Positions 54,738 to 63,882 of a DNA stretch of 64,000 nt are shown here, piece by piece (positions within the stretch are counted from its first letter, which is position 1; every line of letters begins with the position of its first letter). Made by a program: the position numbers and the translations under genes. The DNA is from Gammaproteobacteria bacterium (GTDB lineage Bacteria > Pseudomonadota > Gammaproteobacteria > Steroidobacterales > Rariloculaceae), in assembly GCA_022825505.1 (NCBI GenBank), contig JAJDWR010000027.1, positions 79,377-143,376 on the forward strand, in the 5' to 3' direction. Under the pieces are notes generated by a model, which saw nothing but the letters and a program-made list of their open reading frames with translations, ran no database searches and was not told the DNA's origin.

Positions 54738-55334
54738 GTGACGCCGTGCGCCGCGCCGGGGGAGCCGGAGGCGCAGGCGATTCTGGCCCGGCTGCGCGCC
54801 GCGCTGGCGGGACCGGAGCACGAGGGGCTGCGCAGGGCATTCACGGAGTGGTTGCGCCGGTGGCGGGACGAGGACTACGATTTGGAGTCGGGCGCGGGCG
54901 AGGCGTTTCGCGGCGAACTGGACAGAGTGCAGGCGGCTGGAGAGGTGGAAGCGATGGGATCGTTGGCGGCGGAAAGGTGGAAGGAGCAGCAGCGGCAGAA
55001 GGAGGCGCAGATTTGGGCCCAGGGCTTCGTGCAGGGCTTCATGCAGGGCTTCATGCAGGCCAACGAGCGGGTCAACGAGCGGGTCTACGAGCTGGCCTAC
55101 GAGCTGGCCATCGAGCTGGGCCGCGCGGAAGCCCTTGAATATCATCGGCGCACGATGGGCAGACACGTAACGCGCCGGTTCAACGCATCAACGGGCGAGC
55201 GCCTGTCCGCGTTGCTGGCGGGCGTTTCGGAGCCGGAGCGCCTGGCGGCGGTGGGCGACGCGATCATCGAATGCGGCACGGGCGAGAAGTTGCTCGCCGT
55301 GGCCAGGCGCATCGTCGGCGACCGGACTGAATAG
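54738..55334 (+). pseudogene. Truncated Rpn-family paralogue lacking the nuclease domain
   Basis: A 198-aa frame from GTG 54738. It starts within the linker region of the intact neighbour (RLRAALAGPEHEGLRRAF) and ends with the same DUF4351 module (RRFNASTGERLSALLAGVS). It lacks the first roughly 200 residues including the nuclease acids. The middle has a short heptad-like insertion (GFVQGFMQGFMQANERVNE). It could be translated as a DUF4351-only protein, but truncation is the simplest reading. Confidence 0.75.
54780..54982 (+). repeat. 203-bp direct repeat, copy B (in truncated paralogue)
   Basis: Partner of 54141-54343. Identity falls off sharply after the shared GGAAAGGTGGAA. The two copies bracket the C-terminal module of the intact gene, so recombination between them would fuse the two genes. 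Confidence 0.85.
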
Positions 55335-55351
55335 CGACCCTTGCTTCGGCG

Positions 55352-56788
55352 TTACTTCGCGAGCAGCGCAGTCAGGTTGCGCACCGATTCCAGCGATTCC
55401 AGGTCGCGGACCGTTTTCACAACTTGCGCCGCGCGGTCGCGGTCCCAGCCGGCGAACTCCGCGCAGCCGGCGAACTTTTCTGCTACCTCGTCGTAACTCA
55501 TGGGGTTGGCGGGACTGCCCTTGCCGAAGTCGGCGCGCCCGGAGATCGTTCGGCCGTCCCGCAACCGGATGTCGATGATGGTGGTCATCTTGTCGTAACC
55601 GGCGGCTTCGGCCTCAGGATGAACGCCGAACTCGACCCGGCGGATCATTTCCTGCACATCCGGGCTGTTGACGACTTCATCGGTGAATTCCACCAGTCCG
55701 CCGCGCCGCCTCAGCAACAGGATCGCCATGCAGAATTCCATGGAGAACTTGGCCTGAAGCTCGTCGGTGGGCCGGTGGTGGATCAGCGCGTTGGGCATGT
55801 TGTGATTGGTGCCCACACTCACATGCTCCACCTCGTCCGCGCGGATGTCGTGCTCCAGGATCAGTTCCATCATCCGGGTCATGCCCGGGTGAGTCAGCGA
55901 GCCCGATGGATGGGGCTTGATGGAGATCCCGGGGTCGGCAAAGGTCCACGGATCGCCCAGGTGGCCTGACAGCGCTTCCAGGGAGAAACCGCCGCCGTGA
56001 GCCTGAAAGAAGCCTCGCGGCGATTCGAGAATGCCCTTCGCCGCCGTCCAGCCGGCATCGGCCAGGTCCGCCGCGATGATCCCGGCTTCAGCCGCCCGGC
56101 CGGCGTGGAAGGGCTTGGTCATGGTGCCGAAATTCTCCCTGAGCCCGCCGGCCTGACTGGCCGCGATGGCCAGCGCGCGCCGGGTCCGGGGCACGTCGAG
56201 ACCGTAGAGCCTCGCCGCCGCCGAGGCCGAGGCGAAGACGCCGCAGGTGGCGGTGGAATGAAAGCCGTGCTGGTAGTGCCGCGGCGACATGGCTTCGGAG
56301 ATCTTGCTCTCCACCTCGACGCCGAGGTTGTACGCCAGCGCCAGTTCGCGCCCGTTTGAGTCCAATTGCTCGGCGACCGCGAGGGCGGCCGGCAGGCACG
56401 GTGCGGTGGGATGGGTCAGCAAGCCGTAGACGCGGTCCTTCTGTACTGCCAACTGGGTATCGTCGAAATCGTCCGCATGCACGCCCACGCCGTTGGCGAA
56501 CGCCGCGAAACGCGGCTGCACCCGGAGGCCGGTACCGATCACCGTGGTATCCCCGCTGAGGTTCTGTGCCCGCAGGTACCGCTCGACGATCGCGCCGCTT
56601 TCGGCCACCGAACCCGACAGGGCCAGACCCAGTCCGTCGAGAATGGACTTCCTGGCCAATGCGGTGACTTCATCCGGGATCGACCCGTAATCCGTCTCCA
56701 CGACGAATTCGGCCACTTCGCGGGTCAGTCCCGCGCCGCGGTCCGAATCGAGATCGGGCGTGAAATGTTGGATGGCGGTGCTCGACAT
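55352..56788 (-). CDS. MmgE/PrpD family protein
   Basis: A 478-aa member of the 2-methylcitrate dehydratase/iminodisuccinate epimerase/cis-aconitate decarboxylase superfamily. Typical segments are ILDGLGLALSGS, FANGVGVHADDFDDTQL, HPTAPCLPAALAVAE, GFHSTATCGVFASASAAARL and MTKPFHAGRAAEAG. The C-domain contains the Tyr/Lys-rich DKMTTIIDIRLRDGR. It follows tctA by 109 nt at the end of a tct operon, so its substrate is probably the carboxylate that the transporter brings in. Confidence 0.9.
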   Translation of the reverse strand: MSSTAIQHFTPDLDSDRGAGLTREVAEFVVETDYGSIPDEVTALARKSILDGLGLALSGSVAESGAIVERYLRAQNLSGDTTVIGTGLRVQPRFAAFANGVGVHADDFDDTQLAVQKDRVYGLLTHPTAPCLPAALAVAEQLDSNGRELALAYNLGVEVESKISEAMSPRHYQHGFHSTATCGVFASASAAARLYGLDVPRTRRALAIAASQAGGLRENFGTMTKPFHAGRAAEAGIIAADLADAGWTAAKGILESPRGFFQAHGGGFSLEALSGHLGDPWTFADPGISIKPHPSGSLTHPGMTRMMELILEHDIRADEVEHVSVGTNHNMPNALIHHRPTDELQAKFSMEFCMAILLLRRRGGLVEFTDEVVNSPDVQEMIRRVEFGVHPEAEAAGYDKMTTIIDIRLRDGRTISGRADFGKGSPANPMSYDEVAEKFAGCAEFAGWDRDRAAQVVKTVRDLESLESVRNLTALLAK

Positions 56789-56897
56789 TCAGCTACTCCG
56801 GTGCCGGAAAGCGCAACAGCATGCAAGAAGGAAGGCCCGTAGTCGAGCCTCAGCCTCCGGGAGTCTCGGTGCCCGCGGCAATCGCCAACCCCACGCA

Positions 56898-58409
56898 CTA
56901 CTGTCGGCGGGCCGTGCCGGCTGCGCGTGTCAGCAATTTGCCGAGCGCGCGGCGCAATCGCGCTCCACCGACGCTTACGGCCGCCAGCAGCAGCAGCGTC
57001 GCCGCGATGGGCTGGCCGAGGAACCCCGACCACTGCTGATCGAAGATGATCATGGACTGCGCCAGCGAGGTCTCGATCAGCCCACCGAGGACGATGCCCA
57101 TGATGATCGGCGCCGGACCGAAGCCGTTTCGCTTCAGCACGTAGCCCACGAGACCCGACAGGATCATGATCCACACGTCCACCATGGATTGATTCAGGCC
57201 GTATGCGCCCACCAGGCAGAGCGCGAACACCGTGGGCCAGAGAAATGTCCGCGGAACCAGGCTGATGCGCGAGAAGACCCTGGCGCCGAACAGGCCGATG
57301 AACAGGAACAGGATGTTGGCCAGCAACATGGCCAGAAAGATTCCGTACAGCAGGGTCGGCTGCTCTTCGAACAGGTACGGTCCCGGCCGCAGGCCCTGCA
57401 CCTGCAGTCCCCCAAGAATCACCGCAGCGGTAGCGCTGCCCGGTATGCCCAGCGCCAGCGTCGGCACCATGGCGCCGCCGGTGGCGGCGTTGTTGGCGGC
57501 CTCGGGCCCGGCAACGCCCTCGATACTGCCCTTGCCGAATTTCTCCGGCGCCTTCGACCACCGCTTGGCTTCGTTGTAGCCGATCATCGCCGCCATGGTG
57601 CTGCCCTCGGCGGGCAATACGCCGACGAACACGCCGATCCCGCTGGAGCGCAGGATCGTGGCGCGCACCCGGCGGAAATCCTCCCGGGAAGGCAGCCGCA
57701 GCGCCGTCATGGCCGCTATGACCCGCTCCCTTCCCAGGTGGCGGGCCTGGTTCAGCAGTTCCGTGACCGCGAACAGGCCGATGAGCACGGGGATGAACTG
57801 CACGCCTTCCAGGAGCTGCGGCACGCCGAAGGTGAACCGCTCCACACCCGTGGTCAGGTCGATCCCCACGGTCGCGATGAGCAGCCCGAGACAGCCGCCG
57901 ACCAGATTCTTGAGGGCCGACTCCGCACCGATGGACGCCAGCATGGAGAGGGCAAATATGCCCAGTGCGAAGTATTCGGGAGGCCCGAAGCTGTAGGCGA
58001 TACGCGCCAGCAGGGGGGCCGCCAACAGCAGGGTGAGCACGCTGATGATGCCGCCGCTCACCGAGGAGACGGCGGCGATGCCCAGCGCGCGGCCCGCCTC
58101 GCCCTTCAACGCCATGGGGTATCCGTCGAATGCCGTGGCCACGGCCGGGGGCGCTCCGGGGGCGTTGATCAGCACGGCGGTAATGGAACCGCCAAACGTG
58201 CCGGCGCAATACAGTGCCGACAGCAGCGCGATCGCCGGTACCGGGTCCAGGTACAGCGAGAACGGCAGCAACAGCGCCACACCCATGGATGACGAAAGGC
58301 CCGGCAGCGCGCCGATGACCACGCCGGCGACGGTGCCGGCCACAATCAGGCCCAGCACGACCGGGTCCGTGAGCAGTGAGAACGCGATGCTCAGGCCGGA
58401 CGGGTCCAT
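56898..58409 (-). CDS. tctA: Tripartite tricarboxylate transporter, large permease subunit
   Basis: A 503-aa membrane protein with about 11-12 helices. Family signatures are VIGALPGLSSSMGVALLLPFS, APGAPPAVATAFDGYPMALKG and GVLPAEGSTMAAMIGYNEAKR, and later PEAANNAATGGAMVPTLALGIPGSATAA (as PEAANNAATGGAMVPTLALG). It moves carboxylates with the ion gradient, fed by the TctC binding protein. The ATG at 58409 lies 8 nt after the tctB stop. Confidence 0.95.
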   Translation of the reverse strand: MDPSGLSIAFSLLTDPVVLGLIVAGTVAGVVIGALPGLSSSMGVALLLPFSLYLDPVPAIALLSALYCAGTFGGSITAVLINAPGAPPAVATAFDGYPMALKGEAGRALGIAAVSSVSGGIISVLTLLLAAPLLARIAYSFGPPEYFALGIFALSMLASIGAESALKNLVGGCLGLLIATVGIDLTTGVERFTFGVPQLLEGVQFIPVLIGLFAVTELLNQARHLGRERVIAAMTALRLPSREDFRRVRATILRSSGIGVFVGVLPAEGSTMAAMIGYNEAKRWSKAPEKFGKGSIEGVAGPEAANNAATGGAMVPTLALGIPGSATAAVILGGLQVQGLRPGPYLFEEQPTLLYGIFLAMLLANILFLFIGLFGARVFSRISLVPRTFLWPTVFALCLVGAYGLNQSMVDVWIMILSGLVGYVLKRNGFGPAPIIMGIVLGGLIETSLAQSMIIFDQQWSGFLGQPIAATLLLLAAVSVGGARLRRALGKLLTRAAGTARRQ

Positions 58410-58417
58410 GGTGCGAG

Positions 58418-58948
58418 CTACAGCAGGTTCCAGATCAGGCCGACGGGAAACCGGACGCCCAGCGCGAGGGTGAACACGGCATAGATCGCTCCCGGCAGGC
58501 CCACGGCCAGCGCGGCGACAAGGCGAAAGCGCCGTTCGCCCCACAACAGGGGCAGCGCGATGGCCACCAGACCCACAGTGAGCAGCGTCCCGACCAGGGG
58601 AATCAGCACGCCCGCGGCGGCAACCAGTCCCGCAGTTGCCCAGAAGACCGGCGGCGGCAGAGTCGTCCCGCCGGCCTTGGCACCAGCAATTGGCGGATCA
58701 TTTGCTGGCCCACGGCCAGCCAGGTCAACGGCGCGCCGGCGAATCCCGCCCGCAAGCAACAGGCCGCCCAGCAGTGCCGCCGTGGCGATCACCAGTCTCG
58801 GAAAGAAAGTCGGCGGCACATTCTGGGACAGGATGGCGGGCACTTCGTCGAAACCGGCGGTCAAGCGCCACGCCACGGCGCACACGCCCAGAATGGCCAA
58901 CCCGGCCAGCGAGTCCCGGTCGGCAAGCAGGTGCAACGGCTGCTTCAT
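58418..58948 (-). CDS. tctB: Tripartite tricarboxylate transporter, small subunit
   Basis: A 176-aa protein with four hydrophobic segments (AGLAILGVCAVAWRL, LVIATAALLGGLLLAGG, LVAAAGVLIPLVGTLLTVG, LVAALAVGLPGAIYAVFTL) and the FPRL motif (VPPTFFPRLVI) common in TctB. The ATG at 58948 overlaps the tctC stop by 4 nt, which supports this start over a longer frame. Confidence 0.9.
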   Translation of the reverse strand: MKQPLHLLADRDSLAGLAILGVCAVAWRLTAGFDEVPAILSQNVPPTFFPRLVIATAALLGGLLLAGGIRRRAVDLAGRGPANDPPIAGAKAGGTTLPPPVFWATAGLVAAAGVLIPLVGTLLTVGLVAIALPLLWGERRFRLVAALAVGLPGAIYAVFTLALGVRFPVGLIWNLL

Positions 58949-59910
58949 TCCGCCTGTATGATGCCCAGGGCGATCATCGCGCTCCTGGCATCGCGGTAAA
59001 GGCGCCGCACCTGGCTGTCCCATTCCTCCCGCCCGGCGACGCTGCCGGGTTCCAGGCCGGATCCCTCCAGGTAGTCCAGGTAGGGCTGCAGGCTCATGCC
59101 CTCGAGCATGGCCCGTTCCAGGGTCCCGATGCGATCCTCGGGCGTACCCGCAAGTACCAGGTAGCCCCGGACCGTGGAGAACACGACGTCGTAACCCAGC
59201 TCAACAGTGGTCGGCACGTCTTCGATCCTTGGCACGCGCTCCTCGGACATGACGGCGAGCGCCCGGAAGTCGCCCCGCTGAATCTGGTCCAGCGCCTCGG
59301 TGAGATTGAGTCCCGCCGCGTCGATGCTGCCGCCCATCAGGTTGGTCACGATCTCCCCGCCACCGGCAAACGGCACCACGCTCAATTGAGTGCCGGTCCG
59401 GTCCGCCAGCGTTGCACCGGCGATGTGGTCCACGCCGCCGATCTGCGTCGTACCCCACTTGACGGGCCGTTCCCGCCCCAGTTCGACGAGTTCCGCCAAT
59501 GTCATCACATCGCTGTCGGCGCGCACCATGACCACGATGGGATCGTCCGCGGCCCTGGCCACGCCGACCACGTCGTCGATACTCAGCGGACCCTGCCCGC
59601 GGGCCATGGCGAACAGGTGCGTCGGGGTGATGGCCAGCAGCGTATGTCCGTCCCTTGGCCGGCTGTTGACGTAGCTCATGGCGACCACACCGCCGCCGCC
59701 CGTTCGCGGTAACACGCTCAGGTCGGCATCCAGGGCGGTGCGCATGCCGCGGGCCACCGCCCGCGCCGTCGCGTCGGTGCCGCCGCCGGGCGAGGCGTGG
59801 GTGACGATGTCGATGGGGCGTTCGGGAAAGTCGGTCTGCGCGACCGCAAACGGCGCCGCCAAGCTCAACAGAATCGCGCCAATGCGCGCCTTCGGGTGCG
59901 TAGGAAACAT
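58945..59910 (-). CDS. tctC: Tripartite tricarboxylate transporter substrate-binding protein
   Basis: A 321-aa periplasmic receptor (Bug family). The signal peptide is ARIGAILLSLAAPFAVAQ, then the family strand FPERPIDIVTHASPGGGTDATAR (as PERPIDIVTHASPGGGTD). Later KWGTTQIGGVDHIAG and VVPFAGGGEIVTNLMGGSID match the second lobe. The ligand is unknown. It is the first gene of tctCBA-mmgE. The start MFPTHPKAR at 59910 gives the signal peptide directly. Confidence 0.93.
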   Translation of the reverse strand: MFPTHPKARIGAILLSLAAPFAVAQTDFPERPIDIVTHASPGGGTDATARAVARGMRTALDADLSVLPRTGGGGVVAMSYVNSRPRDGHTLLAITPTHLFAMARGQGPLSIDDVVGVARAADDPIVVMVRADSDVMTLAELVELGRERPVKWGTTQIGGVDHIAGATLADRTGTQLSVVPFAGGGEIVTNLMGGSIDAAGLNLTEALDQIQRGDFRALAVMSEERVPRIEDVPTTVELGYDVVFSTVRGYLVLAGTPEDRIGTLERAMLEGMSLQPYLDYLEGSGLEPGSVAGREEWDSQVRRLYRDARSAMIALGIIQAE

Positions 59911-61075
59911 GGCGGCAACTCTAACCCGGATGTCGGCCCCGGCCAACAATGCGCGCGCATTGCCTGACCCGACGTAGCAGATTGCGCCACTACCGCAGCC
60001 AACAGTGGAAAATCCCGTGGCGCCCATGCTCACGGGGGCCGATTCGGCCGATACGACGATTATCCTGTCAAGCGCGCCAACGGCCCGCACTTCGCGAGGC
60101 CGGTCGGGGCGGACTCAGTCGCGAGTGTCGATGAGAGCGGCCCGCGCCCCACGGTTGTTCCCGGCGAAACGTGCGCCGTCCAATGCGGTCTGAACCGTAG
60201 CCGGCAGCCTCCCTGAACCGAAGCGGCCTCCAGGCCTTCTGCCGGGTCATCGGGCACAGGCGCCACCGAGCGAGCGGACAATACCGCTCGGCAGTATTCC
60301 AGCTTACGTTGCGAAACCGCAGTTGCCCGGTAGCCCCGGATCTGTCTGACAAGAATCTCATGGCCCGGTTGTGCCTCCTGTTGCCTGGTGAATCTTCGTT
60401 TCCAGGGCTTATGTATTGCCGTAGTGAAATTGCATGGTGCCAAGTTTCAATTGAAAAACCAATGCTGTTTTCTCTTTGTTTTGCAGAGAAACTAAATCGC
60501 CATCCATTGGAAAACTCCTGCATGTTGCAATTAAATGGTGTTTGTCCACATTGAAGCCGCAACTGCTGGGGTTGCATCAACACAAGCAGATTGTCCGTCT
60601 ACCGCTATGGCTAATGAAGCAATCCAAAACTCATCGGCTGTCCGCTTTTGGAAGCGAATTGAATTGTCACTCTTGGGAAAAGCCAATAAACCCTGTTGTG
60701 ACTGCAATCGTGAATTTGCCTTGAATTCAGCGTTCCCGCGTAGCACTTGTACTCTCAAGAGTGGCCATCTTCCGTGGTTTTGCTGCCATGAATCGAAACT
60801 GGTGATTCCCATGCAACAGTGATCAGACGACAAGCTTTCCTTCGAATAATCCATATCTTTGATGGTGGCCATTCGTTATGTTTTTAAATGACTGCCGACT
60901 GCTGAGATGTGCAAGCGAACCAAAATTTGGACGGACATCCCCTTTGCGTTCGTTACAATTGACGAATTCAAGAGAACCTTCTGTGAGAAATTCGATCATT
61001 CCGATGCCTTTATGTTTTGGGAGGAAATCACATGAACCATCGCACCCATCCAATCCGATTTTGGGGAAGTCATTC
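59911..61075. other. 1.2-kb region: tctC upstream DNA, then AT-rich unassigned DNA
   Basis: The first 400 nt are GC-rich and should hold the tctC promoter, though I cannot name the boxes. From about 60310 to 61060 the sequence is clearly AT-richer than the rest of the window. It carries several overlapping frames of 80-165 codons on both strands, none with a recognised family. It adjoins the transposase gene and probably arrived with it. Confidence 0.6.
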
Positions 61076-62203
61076 ATGACGTTTGAATACCTGTACAGAG
61101 CCTGGAAGTCCCGAAGGGTGACCCAGGCAGTTGCGGCGAAATTGCTCGGTGTGAGCGACCGTACATTTCGTCGATACGTGCGTCGTTTCGAGAGCAGTGG
61201 ACCGGAAGGATTGATCGACAAGCGCGTGCTGCGCCGCTCCCCGCGGCGGGCGCCGCTGGACGAGGTCGCCGACGTGGTCAATGCATACAACAAGCAGCAC
61301 GAGGGCTGGAACGTCAAGCAGTTCTATTCCTGGTACCGCGATACTGGCGGCCGTCGCAGCTACAATTGGGTACGGCTGCAACTCCAGGACGCGGGGGCCG
61401 TGAAGAGACTGCCGCGGCGGGGAGTGCACCGTACGCGCTTCGATCGCGCGCCCCTGCCCGGCCTGAGACTTCACCAGGACAGCAGCCGCCACGATTGGCT
61501 GGACGGCCGGCGCTGCGACCTCGTGGTGACGCTGGATGACGCCACGGGTGAGCACTATTCGATGTCTCTCTGGGAGCGGGCGGGTACCCGGAGCAGCTTC
61601 GTCGGCGTTCGCGACGTGCTTGAGCGAAAGGGATTCTTCTGCTCGCTGTACACGGACCGGGCCTCGCACTATCGATACAAGGGCAAGTCGTCGGCAGCAG
61701 AGAAAAAGGAAACCGGAAATCGCACGCAGACCGAACGGGCAATGATGCAGTTGGGAGTCAGGTTGATCGCGACTCGCTCGTCTCAGGTTCGTGCCCGCTG
61801 CCAACGCGTATTTCGAACGCACATGGATCGATTGCCGGCGGAATTGGCCGCTCAGGGAATCACGGAAATCAACGCAGCCAACCGCTATCTCGAAGAGGTC
61901 TACCTGCCGGCATACAACGAGGCGTTCCAGCAGGTCGCTCAGACGGAGGGCTCCGCGTTCGAGCCCTGCACGAATCCGGAACAGTTGGACGATATCCTCT
62001 GCGAGCATCACTGGAGGGTCGTGCGCAGGGACAACCGCGTACGCTTCAAGAGTCTCCTGCTGAGGCTTCCGACGGATCGCCCAGCGTGCAGGATGGCCAA
62101 CACCCGGGTCAGGGTTCGGCATCATCTGGATGGCACCGTGTCGGTTTCCAACGGGATCCGCCGACTGGCGAGATACGATGCCGGCGGCCACCTCATCGGC
62201 TGA
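61076..62203 (+). CDS. ISNCY-like transposase with a substituted catalytic residue
   Basis: A 375-aa protein. The N-terminal helix-turn-helix is VTQAVAAKLLGVSDRTFRRYV. The DDE core starts LRLHQDSSRHDWLDGR, LVVTLDDATGEHYSM, then CSLYTDRASHYRYKG. The third acid, Glu in the family motif around RxERxF, appears as Gln243 in RARCQRVFRTHMDRLP. It may therefore be inactive or use another acid. No terminal inverted repeats or target duplications could be identified by eye. Confidence 0.82.
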   Translation: MTFEYLYRAWKSRRVTQAVAAKLLGVSDRTFRRYVRRFESSGPEGLIDKRVLRRSPRRAPLDEVADVVNAYNKQHEGWNVKQFYSWYRDTGGRRSYNWVRLQLQDAGAVKRLPRRGVHRTRFDRAPLPGLRLHQDSSRHDWLDGRRCDLVVTLDDATGEHYSMSLWERAGTRSSFVGVRDVLERKGFFCSLYTDRASHYRYKGKSSAAEKKETGNRTQTERAMMQLGVRLIATRSSQVRARCQRVFRTHMDRLPAELAAQGITEINAANRYLEEVYLPAYNEAFQQVAQTEGSAFEPCTNPEQLDDILCEHHWRVVRRDNRVRFKSLLLRLPTDRPACRMANTRVRVRHHLDGTVSVSNGIRRLARYDAGGHLIG

Positions 62204-62329
62204 TGCCCGTTCCGCACCCGGCTGCACTCAGGGTGCCGGGTTTCCGTGCCCGGGAGTATTCCAGGGGCGCCTGCACGCTATAAGATAGGCTCCCGGTTGA
62301 AACAATACGCGCCGCGCACTGGAGTTGTC

Positions 62330-63733
62330 ATGAACAGATGGTTGGTTGCATTGGTTGCCGCGCTTCCCTTCGCCGGCGTCTGCCAGGATCGTTATCCGGT
62401 CGACTGGGCGCAGGTGGAAACCGAAGCGCTGGACCACTTTGCGGCGCTGTTGCGCATCGACACGACCAACCCGCCGGGCAACGAAACCGAGGTGGCCGTC
62501 TACCTGCGGGATGCGCTCGCGGCCGAAGGCATCGAAGGCCGCCTGTACGCCATGGTGCCGGGCCGCGACAATTTCGTCACGCGCATCCGGGGCAACGGTT
62601 CGAAGGAGCCCGTGCTGGTGATGGGCCACACCGACGTGGTCGGCGTGCAGCGGGAGAACTGGTCGGTGGAGCCGTTCGACGCCGTGCGCCGCGACGGCTA
62701 CATCTACGGCCGCGGTTCGCTGGACGACAAGGACAACGTCACCGCCGGGCTCATGCTCATGCTCATGCTCACCCGCGCCGGCGTGGAACTGGACCGGGAC
62801 GTGATCTTTCTGGGCGAAGCCGGCGAGGAAGGCACGCCCGAGGTGGGCGTGGATTTCATGGTCAACGAGCACTGGGACGAGGTGGGTGCGCAATATTGCC
62901 TGGCCGAGGGCGGCACCGCGGTGGCCCGGGACGGCGTCGTCCGCTACGTCTCCATCGCCACCACCGAAAAGTACCCCATGCGCGTGCGGCTGGTCGCCCG
63001 CGGAACTTCGGGTCACGGCTCCGTGCCACGGGTGGACAATGCGCTGGCCGCGCTGGCGGGAGCGGTGGCGAAACTCTCCGAGTGGCAGCCTCCCATGCGA
63101 TTGAACCAAACCACGCGCGCCTTCTTCCAGCGGCTTGCGGATATCAGCGACGAAGAATCCGCGCAACGCTACCGGGGCCTGCTGGAGCCCTCGGAGCAGG
63201 CCGCCAGCCAGCACTACCTGGCGCAGCACGAACCCCAGTACAACGCGCTGCTGCGCACCGGCGTGGCCCCCACCATCCTGAGCGGCGGGTTCCGCCGGAA
63301 CGTCATTCCATCCCAGGCCGAGGCCATGCTCGACGTGCGTGCTCTACCGGACGAGAACCCCGAAGAGTTCTATGCCCACATGGCCGCGGTCGTCAACAAT
63401 CCCAACGTGGAGATCGTCCCGCAACCCATCTACCGACCGGCAAGTCCCCCATCGCCCATCGACAATGAAATGTTCCAGGTCATCGAGTCGGTCAGCGAAC
63501 GGTTATTTCCCGAGGCAGTTATACTCCCGACGATGCTCACCGGCGCCACGGACATGGCGCAGGTGCGGGCGAAGGGTGTGGCCTGCTACGGTTTCGGCCC
63601 GGTCCGCCACGAGGAGGATCTGAGTGCCGGCGGCGGCGCCCACGGAGACGACGAGCGGATTCCCGAGGACTCGTTGCTGACCCTGGTGCAGTTTCTCTGG
63701 TATTCGGTTCTGGGGATCGCTGCCTCACCCTGA
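62330..63733 (+). CDS. Exported M20-family metallopeptidase
   Basis: A 467-aa dizinc peptidase with a Sec signal (WLVALVAALPFAGVCQD). Metal and catalytic residues follow the M20 pattern: His/Asp in LVMGHTDVVG, Asp in GRGSLDDKDNV, Glu-Glu in FLGEAGEEGTPE and the late His in AGGGAHGDDERI. The dimerisation-domain His lies in GTSGHGSVPRVDN. It probably releases amino acids from short peptides or acyl amino acids in the periplasm. The ATG at 62330 was chosen for the signal peptide. Confidence 0.92.
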   Translation: MNRWLVALVAALPFAGVCQDRYPVDWAQVETEALDHFAALLRIDTTNPPGNETEVAVYLRDALAAEGIEGRLYAMVPGRDNFVTRIRGNGSKEPVLVMGHTDVVGVQRENWSVEPFDAVRRDGYIYGRGSLDDKDNVTAGLMLMLMLTRAGVELDRDVIFLGEAGEEGTPEVGVDFMVNEHWDEVGAQYCLAEGGTAVARDGVVRYVSIATTEKYPMRVRLVARGTSGHGSVPRVDNALAALAGAVAKLSEWQPPMRLNQTTRAFFQRLADISDEESAQRYRGLLEPSEQAASQHYLAQHEPQYNALLRTGVAPTILSGGFRRNVIPSQAEAMLDVRALPDENPEEFYAHMAAVVNNPNVEIVPQPIYRPASPPSPIDNEMFQVIESVSERLFPEAVILPTMLTGATDMAQVRAKGVACYGFGPVRHEEDLSAGGGAHGDDERIPEDSLLTLVQFLWYSVLGIAASP

Positions 63734-63738
63734 TGGGC

Positions 63739-63882
63739 GGGTAGGTACCTGCGGACAGCCCATCCGCGCTAAACCAACCCCCCCAACCCAGGCGGGCTTG
63801 GATCGGCGCGCGGCGCGCCCCCCCAACCGGGCGCCGCGCCGAGCCCCCGCCGCGGGGATGGGCTGTCCGCAGGCACCTACCC
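63739..63882 (-). repeat. 144-nt structured intergenic element, copy 3 (diverged)
   Basis: Arms 63739-63765 and 63856-63882 pair at 26 of 27 positions around a 90-nt core. Read on the minus strand the core resembles copies 1 and 2 (GGGCTCGGCGCGG, then CCGATCCAAGCCCGCC with GGGTTGG). The arms are unrelated to those of copies 1 and 2. It fills the gap between the convergent peptidase gene and the partial gene at the right edge. Confidence 0.72.

Noticed and set aside
60823..61317. A 164-codon minus-strand frame overlapping the transposase start
   Set aside because: Its C-terminal half reads smoothly, but the N-terminal half is antisense to the transposase and no family is recognised; left as unassigned DNA.
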